From Halomonas sp. Bachu 37 (GTDB lineage Bacteria > Pseudomonadota > Gammaproteobacteria > Pseudomonadales > Halomonadaceae): a DNA stretch of 64,000 nucleotides. Positions 10,256-17,866 of the stretch are shown here, one piece after another. The notes under the pieces are model-generated. The model was not told the origin of the DNA, ran no database searches, and worked only from the letters and a program-made list of their open reading frames with translations. A program made the translations under genes and the position numbers. Position 1 is the first letter of the stretch, and every line of letters begins with the position of its first letter. Location of the stretch: positions 2,232,001-2,296,000 of the forward strand of contig NZ_CP137552.1 in assembly GCF_039691755.1 (NCBI RefSeq), read 5' to 3'.

Positions 10256-10319
10256 TTTCAGCTGTTTTTTTTAATGCATTTTTCAGACGTGATTTTCAGC
10301 AACCCGGAAACATGACTTG

Positions 10320-11261
10320 ATGAACATACGTCACTTAACGTTCAGGCTGCTTCAGGTGTATGTCGCCGTGGTACGTTACGGCTCGGTCAGCGAGGCGGCA
10401 CGGCAGCTGCACCTTACCCAGCCGACGGTATCGCAGCAGCTCAAACGGCTGACGGAAACAGTGGGCAGCCCGCTGTTGGAGCATCGTGCCCAGGGGTTGA
10501 CCATGACCGCGACCGGGCAGGCCCTTTACCAGGCCAGTCGCGACGTCCTGGGGCGCTTTGATGACTTCACCGACCAGCTGAGCGACCTGCAGCAAGGCAA
10601 CAAGGGCCGCTTCAACATTGCGCTGGTCAACACCGCCCAGTACGTGTTACCACGCTTGCTGGGGCCTTTCAGCCAGGCGTTTCCCGACGTCGACGTGACC
10701 CTGCATATCGGCAACCGCCGCCAGGTACTGGCTCGTTTCGAGCGCGGGGAAGATGATCTCTATGTCTTCAGCCATCCCCCCGCACTCGCCCACGCCGTGG
10801 CGGCACGCTTCATGCACAATCCCCTGGTGGCGATTGCCGCCGCCGACCATCCCCTGGGACGACAATCCTCCATTGCCATGGAGCAACTGCTTGAAGAACG
10901 TCTCCTGCTGCGCGAACCGGGCTCTGCCACGCGCATGCTGCTGGAAAGCTGGCTTCAGGAGCATGGGCTGACCATGAAAAAGACGCTGCAGATGGCCAGC
11001 AACGAAGCCATTCGTGTAGGGGTAGCCGCGCAAATGGGAGTGGCGGTTTTATCGGAGCACGTGCTGCCCAGGGAGCACCCGGAATTGACGATCCTGCCGA
11101 TCGAGGATTTTCCGATCGAAAGCCAATGGCAATTCATCGTGCGCAATGACCAGCGCCTGCCGCAGTCCGCCCAGCATTTTCTCGGCTATGTCCATGACCA
11201 TCTCGCCCAGTGGATCGAGCCCCGCTTCGTCTGTAACGAACTCGGCACGCTGCTTGATTGA
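10320..11261 (+). CDS. LysR-family regulator, CmpR/CbbR-like
   Basis: 313-residue transcription factor. N-terminal winged helix-turn-helix (LLQVYVAVVRYGSVSEAAR..LHLTQPTVSQQLKRLTE) at residues 5-65, then a periplasmic-binding-like effector domain starting near residue 90 (GRFNIALVNTAQYVLPRLL). The overall form and the divergent placement against an SbtA-type bicarbonate permease fit the CmpR/CcmR/CbbR group, which senses photorespiratory or carbon-status metabolites. The ATG at 10320 is preferred to the TTG at 10317. It ends 13 bp from the convergent chemoreceptor gene, with no clear terminator between them. Confidence 0.85.
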   Translation: MNIRHLTFRLLQVYVAVVRYGSVSEAARQLHLTQPTVSQQLKRLTETVGSPLLEHRAQGLTMTATGQALYQASRDVLGRFDDFTDQLSDLQQGNKGRFNIALVNTAQYVLPRLLGPFSQAFPDVDVTLHIGNRRQVLARFERGEDDLYVFSHPPALAHAVAARFMHNPLVAIAAADHPLGRQSSIAMEQLLEERLLLREPGSATRMLLESWLQEHGLTMKKTLQMASNEAIRVGVAAQMGVAVLSEHVLPREHPELTILPIEDFPIESQWQFIVRNDQRLPQSAQHFLGYVHDHLAQWIEPRFVCNELGTLLD

Positions 11262-11274
11262 TGCGTATCTCACG

Positions 11275-12897
11275 CTAGTAATACACTTTCGATGCGGACG
11301 AGGGCAGAGCCATCGCCGCGTTGCGGGATGACGATCTCACGTGGGACTCGTCTATCTGGAAAGCGGCCACCAGCTCACGAAGCCGTCCTGCCTGGTCTTC
11401 CAGTGAAAGCGCCGCATTGGTGGACTGTTGAACCAGGGTGCTGTTCTGCTGCGTGGTGGAGTCCATTTCGGTAATAGCGGTATTGATCTGCTCGATGCCG
11501 CTGCTTTGCTCGCGCGTGGCGGACGAGACCTCGGCCATCAACAGAGCAAGGCGCTGAATCACGGTTTGCGTATCGCCAATGGATGCTGCACCTCGCTCCG
11601 CCTGCGAGGAACAGTGCTCTATCTTGCTGCGTGTATCGTCCAGCATGCTGCGAATTTCGCTCGCTGATGCCGCACTGCGGCTCGCCAACGCCCGGACCTC
11701 TGTCGCCACCACGGCGAAACCTCGTCCCTTGTCACCGGCGCGAGCGGCTTCCACGGAGGCATTCAAGGCCAGAATATTGGTCTGGAACGCGATCGCATCG
11801 ATGGTCTCGACGATCTTGCCCATGCGATGTGATGCCGCCGTCACTTCCCGCATCAATTCGACACTGTGCGTCACCTCCTCGCCCCCCTTCTGCATCCGCT
11901 GCGATGCATCGTGGGCCAACGAGTCGGCCTCCCGGGTGGAATCGCTGTTCTGACGTACCGTCGCTGTCATTTCTTCCATGCTTGACGCCGTTTCCTGCAA
12001 GGCCGCCGCCTGCTGTTCGGTGCGAGCCGCCAGCTCTTGCCCCCCTTGAGCAATTTCATTGGAGCCATTCAATACGCGCTCGCTTGAATCGCGTAGCGAG
12101 GCGACGAGAAGGGTCAGTTCCTGACTCATCTCCTCCATGGAGGCCAGCAGTTGTGCCGTCTCGTCACGGCCTGTGATCACGATGTCATGCCGCAGGTCCC
12201 CTGCCGCCACACGCTGGGCCACTTCGACCGCACGCCGCAGGGGCCGGACGATGCTGCGGGTGATGGCATATGCCAGGGCAAACGCCATCAACAATGCCAT
12301 CCCAGAAAATAGATAGAGTCCCCAGAGGGCCAGGCGATACTGGGCATCAATCGTCTCATCGGCGGCCTGGACACCTGCATCGGCCACGCCGCTTATCTCG
12401 TCGGCCAGCTCCTCGAGCCGATAGATGCTCGCCTTGTGCTGGCCGAACGCCACGTTGGCCTGGGCGGTTTCGGTAATGTCGCCTTGCTCGATCACGCGGT
12501 ATACCGTCATGAAACCCGCTTCGTACCCTTCCAAGGCGCTTTCCGCCTGCTGGTACAGTGCCCTCAAGCTATCGTCGGAGGCGAGCTGGCTTCCTGCCTG
12601 AAACGTCGCCAGCATCTCCTCGAGGGTTGCGCTCCAATCTTGCTGGTAGGCCGCCACACGCTCGGGATCATCGATATTGATGAAGGCATCCTTTTCAAAA
12701 CGCCGCGCTTGTAGTGCTAGACGCTGAATCTCGGCGGCGTTTTCCGCTAGTGCCACATCCGTGGACAAGGTTTCCTGCGCCGTATTTCGCGTAGCAGTTA
12801 TACCGATGACCCCCGCCGTCAAGGTGCCCAGCAGGAATAATGAGACCAGGCCGAAAGCCAGCGCCAGGCGAGTACCGATCTTGAACCGTGCAAGCAT
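11275..12897 (-). CDS. Methyl-accepting chemotaxis protein
   Basis: 540-residue transmembrane chemoreceptor. First membrane helix at residues 10-32, a periplasmic four-helix-bundle-type sensor (about 33-190, with RLALQARRFEKDAFINIDDPE), second helix near 190-212 (LWGLYLFSGMALLMAFALAY), HAMP domain (about 213-265), then the coiled-coil signalling domain. The conserved hairpin tip for CheA/CheW coupling is visible (IDAIAFQTNILALNASVEAARAG). Methylation helices are rich in Q/E pairs (AARTEQQAAALQETASSMEEM). There is no C-terminal NWETF-type pentapeptide, so CheR and CheB would have to act without tethering. The ligand cannot be read from the sequence. Confidence 0.93.
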   Translation of the reverse strand: MLARFKIGTRLALAFGLVSLFLLGTLTAGVIGITATRNTAQETLSTDVALAENAAEIQRLALQARRFEKDAFINIDDPERVAAYQQDWSATLEEMLATFQAGSQLASDDSLRALYQQAESALEGYEAGFMTVYRVIEQGDITETAQANVAFGQHKASIYRLEELADEISGVADAGVQAADETIDAQYRLALWGLYLFSGMALLMAFALAYAITRSIVRPLRRAVEVAQRVAAGDLRHDIVITGRDETAQLLASMEEMSQELTLLVASLRDSSERVLNGSNEIAQGGQELAARTEQQAAALQETASSMEEMTATVRQNSDSTREADSLAHDASQRMQKGGEEVTHSVELMREVTAASHRMGKIVETIDAIAFQTNILALNASVEAARAGDKGRGFAVVATEVRALASRSAASASEIRSMLDDTRSKIEHCSSQAERGAASIGDTQTVIQRLALLMAEVSSATREQSSGIEQINTAITEMDSTTQQNSTLVQQSTNAALSLEDQAGRLRELVAAFQIDESHVRSSSRNAAMALPSSASKVYY

Positions 12898-13007
12898 GGA
12901 AAATGCCTTATAAGTAAGCGAAATAAGTTTATCGACATAAAAGAAAAAAACTTTAAAGGACAGTGGCGCTTGCTACGGCCATGCAACCGGCTAATGTTAA
13001 ACACCAC

Positions 13008-13022
13008 GCGGGAGCATCCCGC
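13008..13022 (+). promoter_or_regulatory. Hairpin in the yrbG leader
   Basis: GCGGGA, loop GCA, TCCCGC, 25 bp upstream of the antiporter start. It could protect or regulate the mRNA leader. No known riboswitch pattern was recognised. Confidence 0.4.
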
Positions 13023-13047
13023 CAATCGCCCGAGAGGTACCTGTAAA

Positions 13048-14004
13048 ATGTTGTATGGTTTGAGCTTGTTAGCCGGTATAGCGCTGTTGACGCTTGGTGG
13101 TGAGGCATTGATTCGCGGTGCCGTGGCAGGCGCACGGCGGATGGGTGTATCACCTCTACTCACGGGCTTGGTGGTGGTTGGCTTCGGTACCTCGGCACCC
13201 GAATTGGTGGTGTCGATCGATGCGGCGCTTCGTCAGCAACCCGATATCGCGGTGGGCAATATCGTCGGCAGCAATATCAGCAACATCCTGTTGATCCTGG
13301 GTCTGAGCGCGCTCATCTGTCCGATGGCGGTTCAACCACTGGCGCTGCGCCGGGACGGCCTGGTCGTGGTATCGGCCAGCGTATTGTTTATCGTTCTGGC
13401 TCTCGCCGGCTCCCTGGGTCGCCTGCAGGCAATCGTTTTTCTCGCGGGCTTGATTGGCTACCTCGTCTGGGCGTATATCAGCGAAAGCCGCCAGCCCGTC
13501 CCCGCCGCCGAAATGCATGCGTCGGAAGCCGAAGAAATGACGGCGCTCCCCACTGGCGGCGGGATGATCGTGCTCGCCCTCGTCATCGGGCTGGGCATGC
13601 TGATCGGCGGCTCTCAGTTGCTGCTGTTCGGCGCCATCGGCATCGCCCAGGCGCTGGGCATCTCGGAAGCGGTGATCGGCTTGACCATCGTGGCCGTGGG
13701 AACATCGCTGCCGGAGATGGCGGTATCGGTCATCGCCGCCCTGCGTCGTCACGCCGATGTCGCCGTGGGTAACATACTGGGCAGCAATATCTTCAACTTG
13801 CTGGGGATTCTGGGTATCTCGACGCTCCTCCAGCCGCTGCCAATCGCCGAGCGAGTGGCCCAGTTCGACCAGTGGGTCATGCTGGGTGCCGCCGGTTTAT
13901 TGATGCTGTTTCTGTATACCGGCATGCGCCTGGCACGCGGCGAGGGGTTATTGCTATTGTTGGGCTACGCGGCTTATATCGGCCTCAGTTTCACTATTTA
14001 CTAA
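13048..14004 (+). CDS. yrbG: Calcium/sodium antiporter, YrbG type
   Basis: 318-residue inner-membrane cation exchanger of the CaCA superfamily. Two inverted halves each hold an alpha-repeat: VVVGFGTSAPELVVS..AVGNIVGSNISNILLILG in the first and IVAVGTSLPEMAVS..AVGNILGSNIFNLLGILG in the second, with the acidic and asparagine residues that bind the cation. About ten hydrophobic helices. Start 13048 has GAGAGGT upstream; an in-frame ATG at 12970 would only add non-membrane residues. The stop is followed by a small hairpin and, 36 bp on, by the BacA-like gene, which may be cotranscribed. Confidence 0.9.
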   Translation: MLYGLSLLAGIALLTLGGEALIRGAVAGARRMGVSPLLTGLVVVGFGTSAPELVVSIDAALRQQPDIAVGNIVGSNISNILLILGLSALICPMAVQPLALRRDGLVVVSASVLFIVLALAGSLGRLQAIVFLAGLIGYLVWAYISESRQPVPAAEMHASEAEEMTALPTGGGMIVLALVIGLGMLIGGSQLLLFGAIGIAQALGISEAVIGLTIVAVGTSLPEMAVSVIAALRRHADVAVGNILGSNIFNLLGILGISTLLQPLPIAERVAQFDQWVMLGAAGLLMLFLYTGMRLARGEGLLLLLGYAAYIGLSFTIY

Positions 14005-14021
14005 GCTGCCATCCGGCAGCT
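14004..14021 (+). terminator. Small hairpin after yrbG
   Basis: AGCTGCC, loop ATCC, GGCAGCT, just after the TAA of yrbG. No T-run follows, so it is more likely an mRNA 3'-end stabiliser or weak pause than a full terminator. Confidence 0.4.
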
Positions 14022-14040
14022 CCCTGATGACAGGACAGCC

Positions 14041-14604
14041 GTGCTTATCGCCACCCTGGGACCCAGCGGCAGCAACCACGAACTCATTGCACTGCGCTAT
14101 CTCGCCAAATACGGTCTCGCCCAGCACGGCCAGCCGTCCTCACACCTTGCACTATTCGATCGTTTTGAAGCGGCTTTCGAGGCGCTCCTAGCGGGGCGGG
14201 TAAGCCACGTCCTGCAATGCACCGCCCATGCCTCCCACGGTGACTGCGTGGGCCGCTACATGCACCGTGCCTTCCCCATCGACGCCTTCATTGCCGCCAG
14301 CAAGCCGCTGGCGGTACTGGGCCGCAAGGAGATCGCCCGCCCCCGTTCGCTGGGCCTGCAGCCGGCCACCCGCCACTACACCGACGTGAGCGGCTATGCC
14401 GAGCTGATCGACGTGCCCACTACCGTTGCCGTCGCTGAAGGACTGCTGGCCGGACACTACGACGCCGGTATCTGTGCCCTGGAATATCTCGAGCGGTACC
14501 CCGCAAGGCTCCGTCTGATCCAGGCATTGGGCCCCGCCATGGATACCTGGGTGATATTTGCCAGGCAGCCGTTATCTGCCTCATCCCCCCTGCTACTGGA
14601 GTGA
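14041..14604 (+). CDS. BacA-like / prephenate dehydratase-type domain protein, orphan
   Basis: 187-residue soluble protein starting at GTG. The N-terminus (LIATLGPSGSNHELIALRYL) is the glycine-rich opening of prephenate-dehydratase-type binding domains, and the whole protein resembles the short stand-alone relatives such as BacA of the bacilysin pathway (non-aromatising prephenate decarboxylase): FDRFEAAFEALL, HVLQCTAHAS, AVAEGLLAGHYDAGICALEYL. There is no ACT domain and no chorismate mutase domain. It lies after yrbG and converges on the TRAP-TAXI operon; their stop codons share an inverted repeat. The substrate is unknown; a prephenate-like or other small carboxylate is a guess. Confidence 0.6.
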   Translation: MLIATLGPSGSNHELIALRYLAKYGLAQHGQPSSHLALFDRFEAAFEALLAGRVSHVLQCTAHASHGDCVGRYMHRAFPIDAFIAASKPLAVLGRKEIARPRSLGLQPATRHYTDVSGYAELIDVPTTVAVAEGLLAGHYDAGICALEYLERYPARLRLIQALGPAMDTWVIFARQPLSASSPLLLE

Positions 14605-14616
14605 CACGGGCGTCAC
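14601..14616. terminator. Inverted repeat across two convergent stop codons
   Basis: GTGAC, loop ACGGGC, GTCAC. The left arm contains the TGA of the BacA-like gene and the right arm contains the TGA of the TRAP permease. There is no T-run. It may act as a weak bidirectional 3'-end hairpin. Confidence 0.4.
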
Positions 14617-16457
14617 AAGACAAAGAGCACCACGGCGCCCAGCACGACCAGCCCCAACCGCAACCAGATGGGCCGCCGGGCTATCACGCCATAGGAGATC
14701 GCCCCCAGGCCGATGGCGATCTTGGCGGCAGCGAACAGCGCCCCGCCCGGCACCGCTGCCAGGCGAATCACATCCGGGTTCGCCACCATCGCCAGCGGAA
14801 TCAGGTAGAGCCCGATCCCCAGCGACATCGCCTTCAGTGCCACTTTCAGCCAGTTTTCCCCGACCATGCCCGCCGCAATGAACACCCCGCCGCACACCGG
14901 CGGCGTGATGGTCGAGAGCAGGGCGAACCAGAACACGAAAAGATGCGCCAGCAAAGGCTCGAGCCCCAGCGCCGTCAGCGCCGGTCCGGCGACCGAAACG
15001 CAGATCACGTAGGCGGCGGTGGTGGGCACTTCCATGCCCAGCACCAGGCACGCCAGGGCGGTGAGCAGCAGGGCCGGCCACAGCATGTCGTTGGACAGCG
15101 ACAGGATGCCCGAGGTGATCTTGACCCCCAGGCCAGTCAGCGACAGTACCCCGATCACCAGGGAGGCGCAGATGATGATGGCACCGATGACCGCCACCTG
15201 GCGCCCCGCCGTTACCAGAGCGTCGGCAAGACGAGTGGCAAAACCACGCAGCGAGAAGCGCAACGTCACATCGAAGAACAGAAGCCCCAGGCCGACGAAT
15301 ATCGCCACGCTGGCGGCATATTGCGGCGTGTAGCCGCCGAGAAAGATACGCTCGAGCAGCAGGGCGAAGGGGATGGCGAAAAACAGCGAGGTAATCAAGA
15401 CCTCCCTGCTCGTCGGGCGCTCATCCGCCGCAACGGGACGCAGATCATGGCGCGTGGCATAGGCATTGATGCCCACCCATACGGTAACGAAATAGAGAAT
15501 CGCCGGCAGGGTCGCGGCGGCCATGATCTGGGTATAGGGCGTTCCCGTCAGTTCCACCATCACGAACGCCCCCGCCCCCATCAGCGGCGGCATGATCTGC
15601 CCGCCCGAGGAAGCCACCGCCTCCACGGCTCCCGCCAGCGAGCGCGGATAGCCCAGCCGCACCATGGAGGGAATGGTGATGGCGCCGGTGGAGGCCACAT
15701 TGGCCGAGGCGGAACCGGAAATCGAGCCCATCAGCGCCGAGGAGATGACCGAGACCTTGGCCGCGCCGCCGGTCAAGCGACCGGCAAAGGCACTGGCCAG
15801 GTTCATGAAGCCCTGCCCCGCCTCGCCGGCATTGAGTACCGCTCCGAAGATCACGAAGATCGCCACGACGCCCACGCTCACCCCGGTCAAGGAGCCCCAC
15901 AAGCCTCCTTCGGCGATGGTCAGGGTGCCGATCAAGCTGGGCAGGGGAAGCCCCGAATGGCCGAACTGCCCGGGCACCAGTTCGCCGAAGAGCGCGTACA
16001 GCAACGCTACCAGGGCCACCAGCGGGAGCGGCCAACCGATCGCCCTTCTTGCCGTTTCCAGCGCCAGGCCGATAAGAAATATGCCGATGGCCATCTGCAG
16101 ATGGGTATCGATGAAACCGTACTGCCCGGCCAGGGCCGCCTCGTTGAGCGCGATGTAAGCGCACGCCGCAATCCCCAGCAGGGTCAGCAACCAGCCGCTG
16201 CGCCGCTGCCAGGGCGTTTTCGCCATGAATATCAGAATCCAGGGCAAGGCCAGGGCCATGTGCAGCGGCCGACTGATCAAGGCCGGCGCCAGCCCATAGA
16301 AGATCAAGCCCAGGTGAAAGAGTACCGTGATACCGCCCAGCAACACCCAAGCCGGGTGAACGCCCTGTCCGGCGGGGTTGTGCCGTTTTCTGTTTTCCAG
16401 CGCAGGATCGGCGGGCGCGTCCGAGGAGTCGGCGAGGGAGGAGGAGAAAGCAAACAT
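14613..16457 (-). CDS. TRAP transporter fused 4TM/12TM permease, TAXI type
   Basis: About 614 residues with some 17-18 hydrophobic helices. The first third corresponds to the small DctQ-like subunit (helices around GITVLFHLGLIFYGL and WLLTLLGIAACAYIAL), the rest to the large DctM subunit, with GSISGSASANVASTGAITIPSM and AVASSGGQIMPPLMGAGAFVM as the diagnostic substrate-path motifs. Such fused permeases go with TAXI-type binding proteins, and one is encoded just upstream (16556-17551). I prefer the ATG at 16457 to the TTG at 16472. Together they form a Na+-driven importer, probably for an organic acid or amino acid such as glutamate; the substrate is not readable. Confidence 0.92.
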   Translation of the reverse strand: MFAFSSSLADSSDAPADPALENRKRHNPAGQGVHPAWVLLGGITVLFHLGLIFYGLAPALISRPLHMALALPWILIFMAKTPWQRRSGWLLTLLGIAACAYIALNEAALAGQYGFIDTHLQMAIGIFLIGLALETARRAIGWPLPLVALVALLYALFGELVPGQFGHSGLPLPSLIGTLTIAEGGLWGSLTGVSVGVVAIFVIFGAVLNAGEAGQGFMNLASAFAGRLTGGAAKVSVISSALMGSISGSASANVASTGAITIPSMVRLGYPRSLAGAVEAVASSGGQIMPPLMGAGAFVMVELTGTPYTQIMAAATLPAILYFVTVWVGINAYATRHDLRPVAADERPTSREVLITSLFFAIPFALLLERIFLGGYTPQYAASVAIFVGLGLLFFDVTLRFSLRGFATRLADALVTAGRQVAVIGAIIICASLVIGVLSLTGLGVKITSGILSLSNDMLWPALLLTALACLVLGMEVPTTAAYVICVSVAGPALTALGLEPLLAHLFVFWFALLSTITPPVCGGVFIAAGMVGENWLKVALKAMSLGIGLYLIPLAMVANPDVIRLAAVPGGALFAAAKIAIGLGAISYGVIARRPIWLRLGLVVLGAVVLFVL

Positions 16458-16509
16458 GGCAGCAAGGCCCAATCAGTCAGGAAATGCGGATAGCCCGCCG
16501 ACAAAACAT

Positions 16510-16537
16510 GACCGCCACGACGATCGTCGTGGCGGTC
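16510..16537. terminator. Strong hairpin between the TRAP binding protein and permease genes
   Basis: A perfect 12-bp stem, GACCGCCACGAC and GTCGTGGCGGTC, around the self-complementary GATC. It sits between the SBP stop and the permease start in the same transcript. It has no proper T-run on the minus strand, so it probably stabilises the SBP mRNA or partly blocks read-through to keep binding protein in excess. Confidence 0.6.
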
Positions 16538-16555
16538 TTCGGTTCGGGTCGACAC

Positions 16556-17551
16556 TCAACGTAGGGATTCGGGAACCTCGATACCCACTTCATCGTAGTA
16601 GCGCAGGGCACCGGGATGCAGGGTACCGGAGATGTTATCCAGCATGTCGTGAGTAATGCTGCCCCACCAGGCGGCTTCCTGAGCCAGAGCGTCACGCCGC
16701 TCCCAGAACGTCTTGGTCAAGGTGTAAGCCGTATCGTCGTCCATCTGAGTGGTGGTGTAGACGATCACCGGTAGCGACGTGGTATGGACGTCTTCTTTTA
16801 CCCCGGGATAGGTGCCGCCGGGAATCGTCTGCCGCGCCGCACCGGTCTTCTCGATCTGCTCATCGGTGAAGCTGACCAGGCTGATCGGCATGCTGGAGGA
16901 GGTTTCGATCACGTTCGGCGTGGGGTAGGAGCTGGACGTGACGAAGGCGTCGATCTGGCCGTTCTTCAACGCATCGGGACCGCTGCTGATGGAGGCATCG
17001 GCGATATCTACCTTGTCGGTGAGATCGAAGAGGTCCAGGTAGCGCTGTGCCTCGCGAGCGCCGAACGAGCCACGCCCGATTAAGATATCCAACCCTTCCA
17101 GCGCTTCGAGTCCCACCACCCCTTCATCACCCTTGATGACGAAGTGCATGGTGATAGAGGGAATGGGGAAAAGTCCGCGAATATCCTGAAAACGCGGGTT
17201 GTTGCGCTCGGCAAACGCGCCTTCTCCCGCCATTGCCTGCTCGACCAGGGCGGGTGGCGTGGTAAAGACATAGTTGCCCTGGCGAGCCATCACTTCCATC
17301 ACGTTCTGGACCGAGCCTTGACTCTCCTCCAGAGTCAGGATGATCTCGTCATCGGTCCCTTCACGAATGGCTTCGGAAAGTTCAACGCCCATCTGATAGT
17401 AGGCGGTTCCCGCCGAGGCGGATTTATAGGTCACCCGGGTTTCGGCCTGGGCGGAAAACGCCGCCCCCGCCAGAATGACGGCACTCGCGGAAACTAGCAG
17501 CGTGCGGGGCAGAGACAGGGCAGCGGAACGAAAACGAGTAAAGTGGCGCAT
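16556..17551 (-). CDS. TRAP transporter solute-binding protein, TAXI family
   Basis: 331-residue periplasmic binding protein. A long signal peptide (LLVSASAVILAGAAFSAQAE, cleavage after AQA) precedes the TAXI fold. Typical motifs: TYKSASAGTAYYQMGVELSEAIREG, LEESQGSVQNVMEVMARQGNYVFTT, GRGSFGAREAQRYLDLFDL and the TFWERRDALA end. It is first in the operon and separated from its fused permease by a strong hairpin, which fits a higher need for the soluble component. AAGGAA precedes the ATG. Confidence 0.92.
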   Translation of the reverse strand: MRHFTRFRSAALSLPRTLLVSASAVILAGAAFSAQAETRVTYKSASAGTAYYQMGVELSEAIREGTDDEIILTLEESQGSVQNVMEVMARQGNYVFTTPPALVEQAMAGEGAFAERNNPRFQDIRGLFPIPSITMHFVIKGDEGVVGLEALEGLDILIGRGSFGAREAQRYLDLFDLTDKVDIADASISSGPDALKNGQIDAFVTSSSYPTPNVIETSSSMPISLVSFTDEQIEKTGAARQTIPGGTYPGVKEDVHTTSLPVIVYTTTQMDDDTAYTLTKTFWERRDALAQEAAWWGSITHDMLDNISGTLHPGALRYYDEVGIEVPESLR

Positions 17552-17866
17552 TGAACGGTTCCTTGGGTCAGGGTCAGTCCAGCGTCTCGAGGACGCGTTT
17601 TTTTATCGCAGGGGGTGCGCGTCAAACATAACACGCCATTCCCCCCGGGGCACGAGCGCGCCCGGCCAAGCAGGCGGAAAGAGCGTCACTCTTATCTAAT
17701 AAAATACAACTAGCAAAACGATTAACTTCCTAAAAAAAGACGCGAACCACAAGCTATGGCAGGCCTTCTTTCGTATTTTTCCCATATTGCGTCGCAATAT
17801 AGGCTGTTAAACTAACGCCGATTTTTCCCCCTCCCTTTAATAACTTACCTCAGGAAACGCAACGTC
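17552..17866. other. Divergent promoter region of the TRAP operon and nhaD
   Basis: 315 bp. Contains a plus-strand terminator-like hairpin with T-run (17582-17604) and an AT-rich stretch (17690-17850) with several weak -10/-35-like hexamers. No gene was seen. A sodium riboswitch would be of interest before nhaD, but I could not recognise its conserved core here. Confidence 0.5.
17582..17604 (+). terminator. Rho-independent terminator without an obvious upstream gene
   Basis: GCGTC, loop TCGAG, GACGC, G and seven T on the plus strand. No plus-strand gene precedes it: the TRAP binding-protein gene upstream runs on the minus strand. It could end an antisense or short regulatory transcript. Confidence 0.6.

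Noticed and set aside
12958..13047. yybP-ykoY-type riboswitch before the cation antiporter
   Set aside because: Only a simple GCGGGA/TCCCGC hairpin is present; the conserved paired-loop sequences are missing.
14601..16493. A 630-codon plus-strand open frame across the TRAP permease
   Set aside because: Composition is dominated by R, Q, H and G as expected for an antisense shadow; the minus strand encodes a full TRAP permease.
17552..17866. Possible sodium riboswitch upstream of nhaD
   Set aside because: I could not find a conserved core or a convincing multi-stem structure; only one terminator-like hairpin facing the wrong context.
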